Origin: Devosia oryzisoli
Lineage (GTDB): Bacteria > Pseudomonadota > Alphaproteobacteria > Rhizobiales > Devosiaceae
Length of the DNA: 64,000 nucleotides
Assembly: GCF_014837245.1 (NCBI RefSeq)
Contig: NZ_JACYFU010000003.1
Span: 248,001-312,000, forward strand
Direction of reading: 5' to 3'
Made by a program: the position numbers and the translations under genes
Shown: in pieces, positions 55,026-63,904 of the stretch
Numbering within the stretch: the first letter of the stretch is position 1
How the letters are laid out: each line of letters starts with the position of its first letter
Notes under the pieces: generated by a model
What the model was told of the DNA's origin: nothing
Databases searched by the model: none
Seen by the model: the letters and a program-made list of their open reading frames with translations, nothing else

Positions 55026-55058
55026 GACCGCCACGGCATGCCTTTTGGCCGGGCGGTC
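55026..55058 (-). terminator. Hairpin between glycosyltransferase and rpmI
   Basis: On the minus strand GACCGCC-CGGC pairs with GCCG-T-GGCGGTC (one bulge) around a 10-base loop, then TTTGA. It could end the glycosyltransferase message or be part of the rpmI leader, where L20 acts as a translational repressor in other bacteria. Confidence 0.4.
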
Positions 55059-55110
55059 CGGAGATGGCGCTCTATAGGAGGAAAGATCGGCCATGGCAAG
55101 AGCGGGTTGC

Positions 55111-55974
55111 CTAGCGCCGCGCGGCCGCCAGGCGCGGTTCGAGATGATCCTCGAACAACAAGCCAGGCCGTGCAGCCAGAGCCGCCCCATAGGCAGTCTC
55201 GGCCTCGAGGGACGTTTTCAGGAAGCTCGAAAGTCCACGCACGTCGCTCTCGGCAACACCATACTGGCCAGCCTCGAGCCGCCGGAGGATTTCCTGTTTT
55301 GAGGCGATCATGCCGGCGGCGACATCCTTGCCATTGCTCATGGAGCCATCGCGCTTGATGTAATCGTGCAAGGGCTCGCCGATATGGAATGAGGTGGGAT
55401 TGGTGCGGTAGAGCTGGAGCAGGAACTCGAGGTCGGTCATGTTGCTCATTGTCGGATCGTAACGCCCGTCGCCGCGGCGCCGATCCCAAACCACCATCGA
55501 GTCCATGGACAGGCTCACCCATTTATGCTCACCGGGCGTCAGCACCCGGTCTTCTCCCTCGCCGACGTAGCGCAGATGCTCGAACTGCATCGTCATCACG
55601 TCGAGCGCAGTGGTCACCACACCATGGGTTTCGAGCGCGGCCACGGCCCGTTCGAGCTTGAGCGGCTTCAGGCGGTCATCGGCATCGAGGATGGCCGCAA
55701 GAGGCACGCCGATCCTGTCGAGCGCGACATTGCGGGTGGTGGACGCGCCCCGGCCGATCCCGCCGCTCTCGAGGAAACGTTGCCGCGGATCGGCGACACC
55801 GTGTGTGGCCAGGAAGCGCTCGTAGTCCCCGCCATCGTCGGCAATGATCCAGTGCTCCCAGTGCGGGTAAGTCTGCGCGAGAACGCTGCGGACCGTCTCC
55901 ACCAGGGTCTGCTCAGCCCGAAAGGCGGGGGTGATGATGGCTACCGCTTCCACGGTTGTTGTCTCCTTGGCCAA
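55111..55974 (-). CDS. Glycosyltransferase family 2 protein
   Basis: A 287-residue GT-A fold transferase. [20 protein letters not shown] (about 12-31) is the nucleotide-sugar start; the metal-binding DADD is near 97 ([12 protein letters not shown]). No membrane segment is evident. The usual C-terminal catalytic ED motif is not obvious. Donor and acceptor are unknown; no polysaccharide genes are near. Confidence 0.87.
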   Translation of the reverse strand: MAKETTTVEAVAIITPAFRAEQTLVETVRSVLAQTYPHWEHWIIADDGGDYERFLATHGVADPRQRFLESGGIGRGASTTRNVALDRIGVPLAAILDADDRLKPLKLERAVAALETHGVVTTALDVMTMQFEHLRYVGEGEDRVLTPGEHKWVSLSMDSMVVWDRRRGDGRYDPTMSNMTDLEFLLQLYRTNPTSFHIGEPLHDYIKRDGSMSNGKDVAAGMIASKQEILRRLEAGQYGVAESDVRGLSSFLKTSLEAETAYGAALAARPGLLFEDHLEPRLAAARR

Positions 55975-55976
55975 GG

Positions 55977-56006
55977 CTTGAATGCAAACGCGCGCTCACC
56001 CATATC
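55977..56006 (+). promoter_or_regulatory. Heat-shock (RpoH-type) promoter before hsp20
   Basis: CTTGAA at 55977-55982 and CCCATATC from 55999, with 15-17 bases between, close to the sigma-32 pattern CTTGAAA-N11-16-CCCCATNT. It is about 75 bases before the hsp20 start, in the 105-base gap after the divergent glycosyltransferase. Confidence 0.5.
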
Positions 56007-56079
56007 TGGATCACGCTGGCGATGCCACTCGCTCGGGTCGCTGGCGGAGACGTTGCTTGATCAATCAAGGACGAACCGT

Positions 56080-56499
56080 ATGTCGCGTATCTCGGTGTTC
56101 TCTGCACCTTTCCTCCTCGGCTTCGACAGTTTCGAGGAGCGGATCGACCGGCTGGCCCGATCGGCCGATGGCTATCCTCCCTACAACATCGAACGTCATG
56201 TTGCCGACGATGGCAGCGAGCGCTTCCTGATCTCGATCGCGGTAGCCGGTTTTGCTGCCCCGGAGCTCGACGTGACGGCGGAGGATAACCAGTTGACGGT
56301 GCGCGGCAGACAGAAAGACGAGCCGGGCCGCGAGTACCTGCACCGGGGAATTGCAGCGCGCCAGTTCCAGCGTACTTTCCTCCTCGCCGATGGCATGGAG
56401 GTGAAAGATGCAACTTTGGGGCATGGGATGCTCGTTATTACCCTTGAGCGGCCCAAGGCCGCCAAGATCGCCCGTCGAATTGACATTCGCTCATTGTGA
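56080..56499 (+). CDS. Hsp20-family small heat-shock protein
   Basis: A 139-residue chaperone that holds unfolded proteins. The alpha-crystallin domain runs from about 35 to 130 (YNIERHVADDGSERFLISIA, VAGFAAPELDVTAEDNQLTV, GMEVKDATLGHGMLVITLER). In the last motif the usual A-x-x-x-N-G-x-L is AT-LGHGML. ATG at 56080 follows AGGA. It is followed by DUF1150 (18-base gap), a linked pair in this order. Confidence 0.93.
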   Translation: MSRISVFSAPFLLGFDSFEERIDRLARSADGYPPYNIERHVADDGSERFLISIAVAGFAAPELDVTAEDNQLTVRGRQKDEPGREYLHRGIAARQFQRTFLLADGMEVKDATLGHGMLVITLERPKAAKIARRIDIRSL

Positions 56500-56517
56500 G
56501 GAAGAAAGGGCCTGAAC

Positions 56518-56802
56518 ATGATGGACAAGCGTAATTCCGAAACTGCAGTCGAGGCCGTACATCCTCTCAAGTTGCTGACGCGCGCCGAATTTGCCGCGCT
56601 TGGCGGCGACGCGGTGGCCTATATCAAACCCGTCTCCGGTCTGGTCCTGTCGCACATGATCGCGGATGCCGAATTCGACGCGAACGTGGAATACCAGCTG
56701 GTGATGTCGGCTGATGGCACGCCACTGATGGTGGCAGACACGCAAGACGCGGTTACCGACTGGCTAGGCGACAAGAGCCTTGGCCTTGCGACGCTCCACT
56801 GA
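56518..56802 (+). CDS. DUF1150 family protein
   Basis: A 94-residue protein with the DUF1150 pattern (LTRAEFAALGGDAVAYIKPV, ADGTPLMVADTQDAV). Function unknown; it is found mostly in alphaproteobacteria next to a small heat-shock gene, as here, which suggests co-expression under stress. ATG 56521 is an equal alternative. Confidence 0.88.
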   Translation: MMDKRNSETAVEAVHPLKLLTRAEFAALGGDAVAYIKPVSGLVLSHMIADAEFDANVEYQLVMSADGTPLMVADTQDAVTDWLGDKSLGLATLH

Positions 56803-56815
56803 TCCACGAACAGAA

Positions 56816-56838
56816 AGCCCCGGCGTTAAACCGGGGCT
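56816..56838. terminator. Bidirectional hairpin between DUF1150 and ptsN
   Basis: AGCCCCGG (56816-56823) and CCGGGGCT (56831-56838), perfect, with short T-rich flanks on both strands. It lies in the gap between convergent stops. Confidence 0.65.
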
Positions 56839-56856
56839 CTCGTATTTCTGCGGGGG

Positions 56857-57324
56857 TTAGGCGGCGTAAGTGCCTTCCACCGGCGCGGTAAGGACCGCAT
56901 GAAGCCTCGCCGGATCCGTGTAGGTCCTCAGGTCCTCCACCACCGATTCGGTCCGCAAAAGCCTCGCGACGCGCGAGAGCGCCTTAAGATGATCAGCACC
57001 TGCCCCGACGGGGGCCAGCAGCATCATCACCAGATCCACCGGCAGGTCATCAACCGCGTCGAACTCGATCGGTTCGGCCAAGCGAGCAAAAACGGCGGTC
57101 ACACCGGCCAAGCCACGAATCTTGCCGTGAGGGATGGCGATGCCGTTACCCAAGCCAGTCGAGCCCAGTTCTTCGCGAGCGTTGATGGCTGCCAGAATGG
57201 TTGTCTGGGCTATTTCGGTAGTTTCTGACGCTTCATGGGAGAGTCTTTCGAAAAGCTGGGGCTTGTTCGAGACGTCCTTGAAGTACAGCACGCTACGCGC
57301 CGCCAGGATGTCGGCCAATTCCAT
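56857..57324 (-). CDS. ptsN: PTS IIA-Ntr nitrogen-regulatory protein
   Basis: A 155-residue phosphoryl acceptor of the nitrogen PTS. The phosphorylated histidine is H66 (GLGNGIAIPHGKI). GADHLKALSRVARLLR matches the family. It regulates rather than transports, linking nitrogen/carbon state to potassium and other targets. The ATG at 57324 has AAGG upstream. Its place after hpf and rpoN is conserved. Confidence 0.95.
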   Translation of the reverse strand: MELADILAARSVLYFKDVSNKPQLFERLSHEASETTEIAQTTILAAINAREELGSTGLGNGIAIPHGKIRGLAGVTAVFARLAEPIEFDAVDDLPVDLVMMLLAPVGAGADHLKALSRVARLLRTESVVEDLRTYTDPARLHAVLTAPVEGTYAA

Positions 57325-57369
57325 CAATGTGCCTTGAGATGTTCTTGTTCAGCCTACGGCGCCACCATG

Positions 57370-57948
57370 TTAATTGGGGCTTCGGGCCGGATCGATCCAA
57401 CCAATATTGCCGTCTGCGCGGCGATAGACCACATTCAGGCCGCCGTGTCCAGCATGACGGAACATCACGACTTGGCTACCGGAGAAATCCAGCTCCATCA
57501 CCGCTTCTTCTACACTGAGCACACGGAGGCTCTTGGTGGTCTCGGCCACCACCGGCGGCGCATAGTCCTCGTCGAGTTCGTCAAGTTCGTCGGAGGCACC
57601 AAAGACGGTGTACTGGGCGGTGATGCCGTCCACACCATTGGCGCCGTTGCCCTTGCGGTGCTGCTTGAGCTTGCGGTTGTAGCGCCGCAAGCGCTTCTCG
57701 ATGTTAAGGGCCATGGCTTCGAAGGCAGAAGTGGCATCGCCGGCCTGAGCGCTCGCCTGCAGCGTTGCACCTGAATCAAGATGCACGACGCAGTCGGCGC
57801 GATAGCCAATCCCGTCCGGGCTCAACGTCAGGTGACCATCATAGCCGCCATCGAAATACTTCCCGACAACGGTGGCAAAATGGTCCTCCGCCTTGCCCCT
57901 CAGGGCATCGCCGACGTCCATGTTTTTTCCCGAAACGCGTAGAGTCAT
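57370..57948 (-). CDS. hpf: Ribosome hibernation promoting factor, long form
   Basis: A 192-residue protein. The N-terminal S30AE domain (MTLRVSGKNMDVGDALRGKA) blocks the decoding site of idle ribosomes; the C-terminal domain (LSVEEAVMELDFSGSQVVMF to ADGNIGWIDP) drives 100S dimer formation. Both halves are complete, so this is the long form. The ATG at 57948 follows AGGAAG. Confidence 0.95.
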   Translation of the reverse strand: MTLRVSGKNMDVGDALRGKAEDHFATVVGKYFDGGYDGHLTLSPDGIGYRADCVVHLDSGATLQASAQAGDATSAFEAMALNIEKRLRRYNRKLKQHRKGNGANGVDGITAQYTVFGASDELDELDEDYAPPVVAETTKSLRVLSVEEAVMELDFSGSQVVMFRHAGHGGLNVVYRRADGNIGWIDPARSPN

Positions 57949-58184
57949 GGCTTTTCTTCCTTTCGGTCGCTGGCACGACGCGAAGTCCCCAAAGCCGCTT
58001 CCAGGCTCCACGGGATCACGCCTGCTGCCTTCCTTATGTGGGAGCGCAGCGTGAGGAATGCTAGCGCTCGCAGCTCAAACCTGTCCATGCCGATCTGCGT
58101 TCCATGCAGGCGATAATCGCGGCACGCGTCATGGTTTGGCCATCACTGGCGCAGTGGCGGCTGATTTGCCCCCCGGGGGACGCC

Positions 58185-59702
58185 TCACCCGGCGCGCGCC
58201 AGTTCCTTTTTCTGGCGGCGACGAATAACCGAGGACGGGATGTTCATAGCTTCGCGATATTTTGCGACGGTGCGGCGCGCAACATCCATGCCCTGCTCTT
58301 TGCGCAGGATTTCGGCGATCGTGTCGTCGGAGAGAACCGCGCTCGCCGGCTCCGCGTCGATCAACTGGCGAATGCGGTGCCGCACCGCTTCGGCCGAATG
58401 CTCCGCGCTGCCATCGGCCGAGGCGATGGCGGTGGTGAAGAAGTATTTGAGATCGAAGATCCCACGCGGCGTGGCCATGTACTTGTTGGCCGTGACCCGC
58501 GACACGGTCGATTCATGCATCTCGATCGCTTCGGCGACCATGCGCAGCGTCATCGGGCGCAAATGGGCCACCCCGTGCACCAGGAAGCCGTCCTGCTGCC
58601 TGACTATTTCAGCCGCCACCCGCATGATCGTCTGGGCCCTTTGATCCAGACTTTTGGTCAACCAGTTGGCGCTGGCGAGGCAATCGGCGAGGAAGCCTTT
58701 GCCACTTGCGTCTCTGGTCTGGCGCGACACCCTGGCGTGATAGCGGCGGTTGACGAGAACGCGGGGGAGGATGTCGCTGTTAAGATCGATGAGCCAAGCG
58801 CCATCCGGGCCGGACCGGACGAACACGTCAGGAACCACGGCTTCCACCGGCTCCGTGTCGAACGCCAGGCCGGGCTTGGGATCGAGTTGACGCAGCTCGG
58901 CCAGCATATCTGCGAGGTCTTCCCGGTCGCAGCCCACAGCCCGCAAAAGGGCGGGCATGTCGTGGCTCGCCAGGAGGTCCAGATTGGCCAGTAACCGCTG
59001 CATGATCGGATCGAGCCGATCGCGTTCGCGGAGTTGAAGGGCGAGACACTCGGCGACGTCGCGGGCAAAAATGCCGGTGGGTTCGCAGGTCTGCAGCACC
59101 CCCAGCACCGCCTCGACATCGGCCAGTTCTGCGCCCAGCGTTTCTGCTACTGTTTCGAGCGATATCGCAAGATAACCCGCCTGATTGAGACCATCGATGA
59201 GATACCGGGCGATCAGGCGGTCCGCCGGCGTGCGGAGCAGGAACTGTGCCTGCGCTTCCAGATGGTCCGACAGGCGCGGGCGGGCCGCGACATACTGGTC
59301 AAGGTCGGGGGCCTCACCCGCGTCGAAGCTGCCGTTCCGATCACCACCGGAATAAGTGGGCGTTTCAACGTCCTGCTCCTGGCGGGATTGGTCGGGGAAA
59401 AGGTTGTCCACCGGTGTATCGAAGTCGGACGCCAGTTCAGCGGCGGAATATTGCAGCGTCTCCGCCGATTGCAGAGGCTTGGCCTCATCCCGCATCTCGC
59501 GCTGCTCATTACCCTCGTCGGATGCCGCCCCCTCCCCGTCGCCCTCTTCGCGTTCAAGCAGCGGATTGCGCAGGAGTTCGGCTTCCACGAAGGCGTTGAG
59601 TTCGAGGTGACCGAGTTGGAGCAGCCGGATGGACTGCATCAGTTGCGGCGTCAGCGTCAGGCTTTGCGACTGGCGGAATTCTAGCCGTGCCGATAGTGCC
59701 AT
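58185..59702 (-). CDS. rpoN: RNA polymerase sigma-54 factor
   Basis: A 505-residue sigma-54. Region I is glutamine/leucine rich (LEFRQSQSLTLTPQLMQSIRLLQ), an acidic stretch follows (about 55-115), and the RpoN box near the C-terminus is ARRTVAKYRE. It directs nitrogen, motility or other activator-dependent genes; ptsN and hpf nearby are its usual company. Gaps of 236 and 121 bases flank it and hold no genes. Confidence 0.97.
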   Translation of the reverse strand: MALSARLEFRQSQSLTLTPQLMQSIRLLQLGHLELNAFVEAELLRNPLLEREEGDGEGAASDEGNEQREMRDEAKPLQSAETLQYSAAELASDFDTPVDNLFPDQSRQEQDVETPTYSGGDRNGSFDAGEAPDLDQYVAARPRLSDHLEAQAQFLLRTPADRLIARYLIDGLNQAGYLAISLETVAETLGAELADVEAVLGVLQTCEPTGIFARDVAECLALQLRERDRLDPIMQRLLANLDLLASHDMPALLRAVGCDREDLADMLAELRQLDPKPGLAFDTEPVEAVVPDVFVRSGPDGAWLIDLNSDILPRVLVNRRYHARVSRQTRDASGKGFLADCLASANWLTKSLDQRAQTIMRVAAEIVRQQDGFLVHGVAHLRPMTLRMVAEAIEMHESTVSRVTANKYMATPRGIFDLKYFFTTAIASADGSAEHSAEAVRHRIRQLIDAEPASAVLSDDTIAEILRKEQGMDVARRTVAKYREAMNIPSSVIRRRQKKELARAG

Positions 59703-59823
59703 GCCTTGAGGGCCTTCAAAACGCGTCTACTGGTCGGTTGGCGACCACTTTCCGCGCGGAACATGCCTCAAAAGGCCAGGCTCGGCAAGTTTTGTGCCAC
59801 TTTGATTTCGCAGTATCGGCGGC

Positions 59824-60585
59824 CTAGATCGAGAAGCTCTCTCCCAAATAGACCCGTCGCGCCTCCGGGTCGGCGCTGATCGTCTCGGGCTTGCCCTGGA
59901 TCATCACTTTGCCGCCATGGATAAGGTAGGCTCTGTCGACGAGGCCAAGCGTCTCCCGTACGGCGTGGTCGGTGATCAACACGCCGATACCGCGCTGCGT
60001 GAGCTGCCGCACGAGACCCTTGACCTCGGCCACGGCGATGGGGTCGACGCCGGCGAAGGGCTCGTCAAGCAGCATGAAGATCGGATCTGCCGCCAAAGCG
60101 CGAGCAATTTCGACGCGCCGGCGTTCCCCTCCCGAAAGGGAGAGGGCATTGGATTTGGCGAGGTGGCCGATAGAGAATTCCTCGAGCAGAGAAGCAAGCC
60201 GCCGCCTCCGTTCCGCACGGTCCCGCACATGGTTTTCGAGCACGGCCAGGATGTTGCCGGCCACGCTGAGGCCCCGAAAGATCGAGGGCTCCTGCGGCAG
60301 ATAGCCTATTCCCAGCTGCCCGCGTTGAAACAGTGGCAGGTGTGTGATCGCGTGGCCGTCGAGAAGAATATGGCCCGCATCCGGCCGCACCAACCCCATG
60401 ATCATGGTGAACACGGTCGTCTTGCCTGCCCCGTTCGGACCCAGCAGTCCGACCGCTTCACCACGCCGCACGGCCAGGGAAACGTCGTGCACGACGCTTC
60501 TCTTGCCGAAACTCTTGGCCAAAGCGTGCGCGACGAGCCAGCCGGTCTGGTCGATCCGGTGCCGCAAAGGCGTCTCGTCTGTCAT
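59824..60585 (-). CDS. lptB: LPS export ABC transporter ATP-binding protein
   Basis: A 253-residue ATPase of the LptB2FG machine that pulls lipopolysaccharide from the inner membrane. Walker A is GPNGAGKTTVF, signature LSGGERRRVEIARAL, Walker B FMLLDEPFAGVDP, and the switch histidine is in ITDHAVRETL. It overlaps lptA by 4 bases. Confidence 0.96.
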   Translation of the reverse strand: MTDETPLRHRIDQTGWLVAHALAKSFGKRSVVHDVSLAVRRGEAVGLLGPNGAGKTTVFTMIMGLVRPDAGHILLDGHAITHLPLFQRGQLGIGYLPQEPSIFRGLSVAGNILAVLENHVRDRAERRRRLASLLEEFSIGHLAKSNALSLSGGERRRVEIARALAADPIFMLLDEPFAGVDPIAVAEVKGLVRQLTQRGIGVLITDHAVRETLGLVDRAYLIHGGKVMIQGKPETISADPEARRVYLGESFSI

Positions 60586-61034
60586 TGCGTCGTGAAGACC
60601 CCCGTCACCCGGCCGCCCTTGCCGCCCGTGAAGGTGGAGACGTTGGTCTCGAGGTTCACCACCAACTCGCTGGCGTTGACCGTGCCGCCTGAGTTGGTGA
60701 CCTTCACATTGCCGGTAAGGCGCAGGAGCTGGTCGGCAGGGGTGAATACTGCACGCTCGCCGGTGGCGTCCTGCTCATCCGTCTTGAGGCGGACCGCCCC
60801 GGTCGCCTCGAACGTTTCGATGTCCGAAGTGCCGCCCTCGCCGTAGGTCGCGACGACCTTATCGGCCCAGACGGTCACCGTGGGATGCTTGACGAGGACA
60901 TTGCCCGTGAACACGGCCTCGTGTGCGGTATCCTGCACCGTGAAGGTGTCGGCGGTGATCTCCACAGGCTGCTGGGCGAACGCCGGCCCCACCGAGACAG
61001 CGAAAAAAAGAACGGCGAAAGCGGCACGCAACAT
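60582..61034 (-). CDS. lptA: LPS transport periplasmic protein
   Basis: A 150-residue periplasmic bridge protein. A signal peptide (AAFAVLFFAVSVGPAFA) ends near residue 20. The OstA-like beta-jellyroll repeats follow (VEITADTFTVQDTAHEAVFT, GNVKVTNSGGTVNASELVVN). It overlaps lptC by one base (TGATG) and lptB by four. Confidence 0.93.
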   Translation of the reverse strand: MLRAAFAVLFFAVSVGPAFAQQPVEITADTFTVQDTAHEAVFTGNVLVKHPTVTVWADKVVATYGEGGTSDIETFEATGAVRLKTDEQDATGERAVFTPADQLLRLTGNVKVTNSGGTVNASELVVNLETNVSTFTGGKGGRVTGVFTTQ

Positions 61035-61699
61035 CAGTCGGAAGCTCCGGGCGTAGCGGGATCACCGACAGGCCCCTCGGCCTTCGGTGTGTCTGGCAAG
61101 GTGACTGTCGCCCGGTTAAAAGTCCAGATGGCCGTTTTTGCGTCGTAGACCAGACCCTCGGCGCGCACAGCGGCGCCATCGGCATAGTCTATGGCTACGG
61201 GGCCCTCGGTCGTTAGAACCTGCGACGACCAGTCGAACACGGAATCGGTCAGCGTTCCTTCGGTTCCCGTGGAGTCGCCGATTTGCGCGGTGCCTGGCAC
61301 TTGCACGGTCTGGTTCACGGTATCGAGCCGGGCGCGGGGCGCGTCGGCTGTCATTTCGACCCCGTCCACATTGGTAACAGAGAGACTCGCCTCGGAAAGA
61401 TCGATGATTTCCGTCTGACTGGTTGCAGCGCGGGCCACTGCAGCAGACACCCGATAGCTCGACCCGTCTTCGAGCAGGCCCGTATATTCCGGCGCATCGA
61501 CATCGATGCTCACGGGCGTGACGGTGAGGTGATCGATACCGAAGCGACTTCCCAAGCTGGAGAGGTAGATCTGCGCGGAGAGCGCCAGAAGGACCACGAA
61601 CCCAAGCGCCGGGACCGCCAGCCGTAAAACCGAAACGGTCCTGTTGCGGCGCTGGAGCCGCCGATACACTGATGCTCGATCGGCCGCCGGCATCCTCAT
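61034..61699 (-). CDS. lptC: LPS export system protein LptC
   Basis: A 221-residue protein with one N-terminal membrane segment (VLRLAVPALGFVVLLALSAQ, about 24-43) and a periplasmic jellyroll that takes LPS from LptBFG to LptA. It is the first of lptC-lptA-lptB. Conservation is low in this family, so the call rests largely on order, anchor and fold pattern. Confidence 0.9.
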   Translation of the reverse strand: MRMPAADRASVYRRLQRRNRTVSVLRLAVPALGFVVLLALSAQIYLSSLGSRFGIDHLTVTPVSIDVDAPEYTGLLEDGSSYRVSAAVARAATSQTEIIDLSEASLSVTNVDGVEMTADAPRARLDTVNQTVQVPGTAQIGDSTGTEGTLTDSVFDWSSQVLTTEGPVAIDYADGAAVRAEGLVYDAKTAIWTFNRATVTLPDTPKAEGPVGDPATPGASD

Positions 61700-61717
61700 C
61701 CGGGTCCCCGTCGCGCC

Positions 61718-62332
61718 CTAGCTGTGCGCGAAGATGTCGGTTTCTTCCCAGCCCATAAGATCGAGCGCACAGCGGGTCTTGAGGAATTCGAAGCAGGCTT
61801 TGGCGATCTCCGTGCGCCCTTCGCGCGCCAGCATGCGATCGAGGTGACGCTTGAGATCGTGCAGGTAGAGCACGTCCGAGGCTGCGTAATCGAGCTGTGC
61901 GTCGCTCAGCTTGTCCTGGCCCCAGTCCGAGCTCTGCTGTTGCTTGGACATGTCCACGTTCAGCAGTTCGCGCACCAGGTCCTTGAGGCCGTGGCGGTCG
62001 GTGTAGGTGCGGACCAGCTTGGAAGCGATCTTGGTGCAATAGATGGGCCCGGTGACGACACCAAAGCGATTCTGCAACACGGCCACGTCGAACCGGGCAT
62101 AGTGGAAGATCTTGGTGACGCCGGGGTCCGTGAGCAGTTTGACGAGGTTCGGAGCCTCCGTAGCGTCCTGCGGGATCTGAACAATATCGGCGCTGCCATC
62201 GCCAGGGGAGAGCTGGACGACACAGAGCCGGTCGCGATGGGGATGCAGGCCCATGGTCTCGGTATCGATTGCCACCTCGCGACTATAGTTGGAGAGGTTG
62301 GGAAGGTCGCCGCGGTGGACTCGAATAGCCAT
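61718..62332 (-). CDS. rnd: Ribonuclease D-type 3'-5' exonuclease
   Basis: A 204-residue DEDD exonuclease. Exo I is [15 protein letters not shown] (D and E near 26-28), Exo [18 protein letters not shown], Exo [15 protein letters not shown] with the Tyr/Asp. The HRDC domains of full RNase D are absent, as in the short alphaproteobacterial type. It lies 18 bases before lptC and is usual there. The start at 62332 has no strong ribosome site; 62428 is a weaker alternative. Confidence 0.9.
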   Translation of the reverse strand: MAIRVHRGDLPNLSNYSREVAIDTETMGLHPHRDRLCVVQLSPGDGSADIVQIPQDATEAPNLVKLLTDPGVTKIFHYARFDVAVLQNRFGVVTGPIYCTKIASKLVRTYTDRHGLKDLVRELLNVDMSKQQQSSDWGQDKLSDAQLDYAASDVLYLHDLKRHLDRMLAREGRTEIAKACFEFLKTRCALDLMGWEETDIFAHS

Positions 62333-62432
62333 CAGATCAATATCCAGAATTTGCCTGTCCTGCTTCCTTGGCACAGACCTATGGCCAAGGGAAGGCGTGG
62401 GCCCTGTGCACCGTGCAGGAGCGGCCATTTAC

Positions 62433-62456
62433 CGATATAAAGCTTTCTTTATATCG
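62433..62456. promoter_or_regulatory. Perfect inverted repeat upstream of metK
   Basis: CGATATAAAG (62433-62442) and CTTTATATCG (62447-62456) around CTTT, 111 bases before the metK start. The ATATAAAG/CTTTATAT dyad is AT-rich in a GC-rich genome and resembles sites proposed for ArsR-family SAH/SAM-responsive regulators (SahR/SamR) at methionine-cycle genes; I recall this from comparative genomics and cannot check it. No known SAM riboswitch fold was found. Confidence 0.5.
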
Positions 62457-62567
62457 TTGTTGCATTCGATTGCGGGACCTGCGAGAACCCGAGGCGAAAG
62501 TATCGGGGAATGTGTCCCCATACGCGCACCTGCCCGTGCGCCCTCGCCACTTGCTATGAGGTTTAAC

Positions 62568-63824
62568 GTGGCCCGATCGTCTTATCTGTTCACCTCGGAA
62601 TCCGTTTCCGAAGGTCACCCCGACAAAGTCTGCGACCGGATCTCCGACGAGATTGTCGACATGGTGTTCAAGGAGGCCAAGAAGGCCGGCATGGACCCAG
62701 CCAAAGTCCGCATTGCCTGCGAGACCCTGGCCACGACCAACCGCGTCGTCATCGCCGGCGAAGTCCGCGTCCCGGAGTCTCTGCTCAAGCGCGACAAGCA
62801 GGGCAATGTCATGCACGACGCTGCAGGGGCGCCGCTGGTCAACCCCTCCAAGTTCAAGTCGGTTGCCCGCCGGGCGATCCGCGCGATCGGCTATGAGCAG
62901 TCCGGATTCCACTGGAAGACCTGCCGCATCGACGTGCTGTTGCACGGCCAGTCGGCGGACATTGCTCAAGGTGTGGATGAAAGCGGCAACAAGGACGTGG
63001 GCGCGGGCGACCAGGGCATCATGTTCGGCTACGCTGCGCGGGAGACGCCCGAGCTGCTGCCAGCGCCGATCTATTATGCGCACAAGATTCTCGAGACTCT
63101 CACCGCAGCCCGCAAATCGGGTGAAGGCCCGGCGGCCGTTCTGGGCCCCGATGCCAAGAGCCAGGTGACCGTGCGTTACGAAAACGGCAAGCCTGTCGGC
63201 GTCACGCAAATCGTGCTCTCGACCCAGCACATGGATGACAAACTGACCTCGTCCGACGTGCGCAAGATCGTCGAGCCCTACATCCGCCAGGCGCTGCCCG
63301 AGGGCTGGATCTCCGAAGACACCGTCTGGCACATCAATCCGACCGGCAAGTTCGTTGTCGGCGGTCCAGATGGCGACGCGGGCCTCACCGGCCGCAAGAT
63401 CATCGTGGACACCTATGGCGGGGCCGCACCTCATGGGGGTGGCGCGTTCTCGGGCAAGGACCCCACCAAGGTTGACCGCTCGGCCGCCTATGCCGCGCGC
63501 TACCTCGCCAAGAACGTCGTTGCCGCCGGACTTGCCGACCGGGCGACCATCCAGCTCAGCTACGCCATCGGGGTGGCAAAGCCCCTCTCGATCTATGTGG
63601 ACCTTCATGACACCGGCAAGGTCGAGGAAGGAAAGCTGGAAAAGGCCTTGGCCGAAGTGATGGACCTGACGCCGCGTGGCATCCGCACCCATCTCGATCT
63701 CAACAAGCCGATCTACGCCAAGACCTCTGCCTATGGCCATTTCGGCCGCAAGGCGGGCCGGGATGGCTCTTTCTCCTGGGAAAAGACCGATCTGGTCAAA
63801 GCCCTCAAGGCTGCCGTGGCCTGA
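62568..63824 (+). CDS. metK: S-adenosylmethionine synthase
   Basis: A 418-residue enzyme making SAM from methionine and ATP. The N-terminal [20 protein letters not shown], the DQGIMFGYA block near 148 and the [16 protein letters not shown] phosphate loop near 289 are intact. The GTG at 62568 is chosen: GAGG lies 6 bases upstream and it gives the standard [11 protein letters not shown] start; ATG 62556 is an alternative. trmB follows. Confidence 0.96.
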   Translation: MARSSYLFTSESVSEGHPDKVCDRISDEIVDMVFKEAKKAGMDPAKVRIACETLATTNRVVIAGEVRVPESLLKRDKQGNVMHDAAGAPLVNPSKFKSVARRAIRAIGYEQSGFHWKTCRIDVLLHGQSADIAQGVDESGNKDVGAGDQGIMFGYAARETPELLPAPIYYAHKILETLTAARKSGEGPAAVLGPDAKSQVTVRYENGKPVGVTQIVLSTQHMDDKLTSSDVRKIVEPYIRQALPEGWISEDTVWHINPTGKFVVGGPDGDAGLTGRKIIVDTYGGAAPHGGGAFSGKDPTKVDRSAAYAARYLAKNVVAAGLADRATIQLSYAIGVAKPLSIYVDLHDTGKVEEGKLEKALAEVMDLTPRGIRTHLDLNKPIYAKTSAYGHFGRKAGRDGSFSWEKTDLVKALKAAVA

Positions 63825-63852
63825 GCCGCGGCGCCGCCACTGGTTGACACAA

Positions 63853-63885
63853 GGGCCTCTTTTCCGCGAAGGCGGGAGGAGGCCC
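63853..63885 (+). terminator. Hairpin between metK and trmB
   Basis: GGGCCTC (63853-63859) and GAGGCCC (63879-63885) with an inner CCGC/GCGG stem, followed by CTTCATTTC. A partial terminator or processing site. Confidence 0.5.
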
Positions 63886-63904
63886 CTTCATTTCCGGCGA
63901 CCCC

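Noticed and set aside
62431-62567. SAM riboswitch before metK
   Set aside because: I compared the leader by eye with SAM-I, SAM-II, SAM-V and SAM/SAH conserved cores and found no match. A covariance search was not possible.
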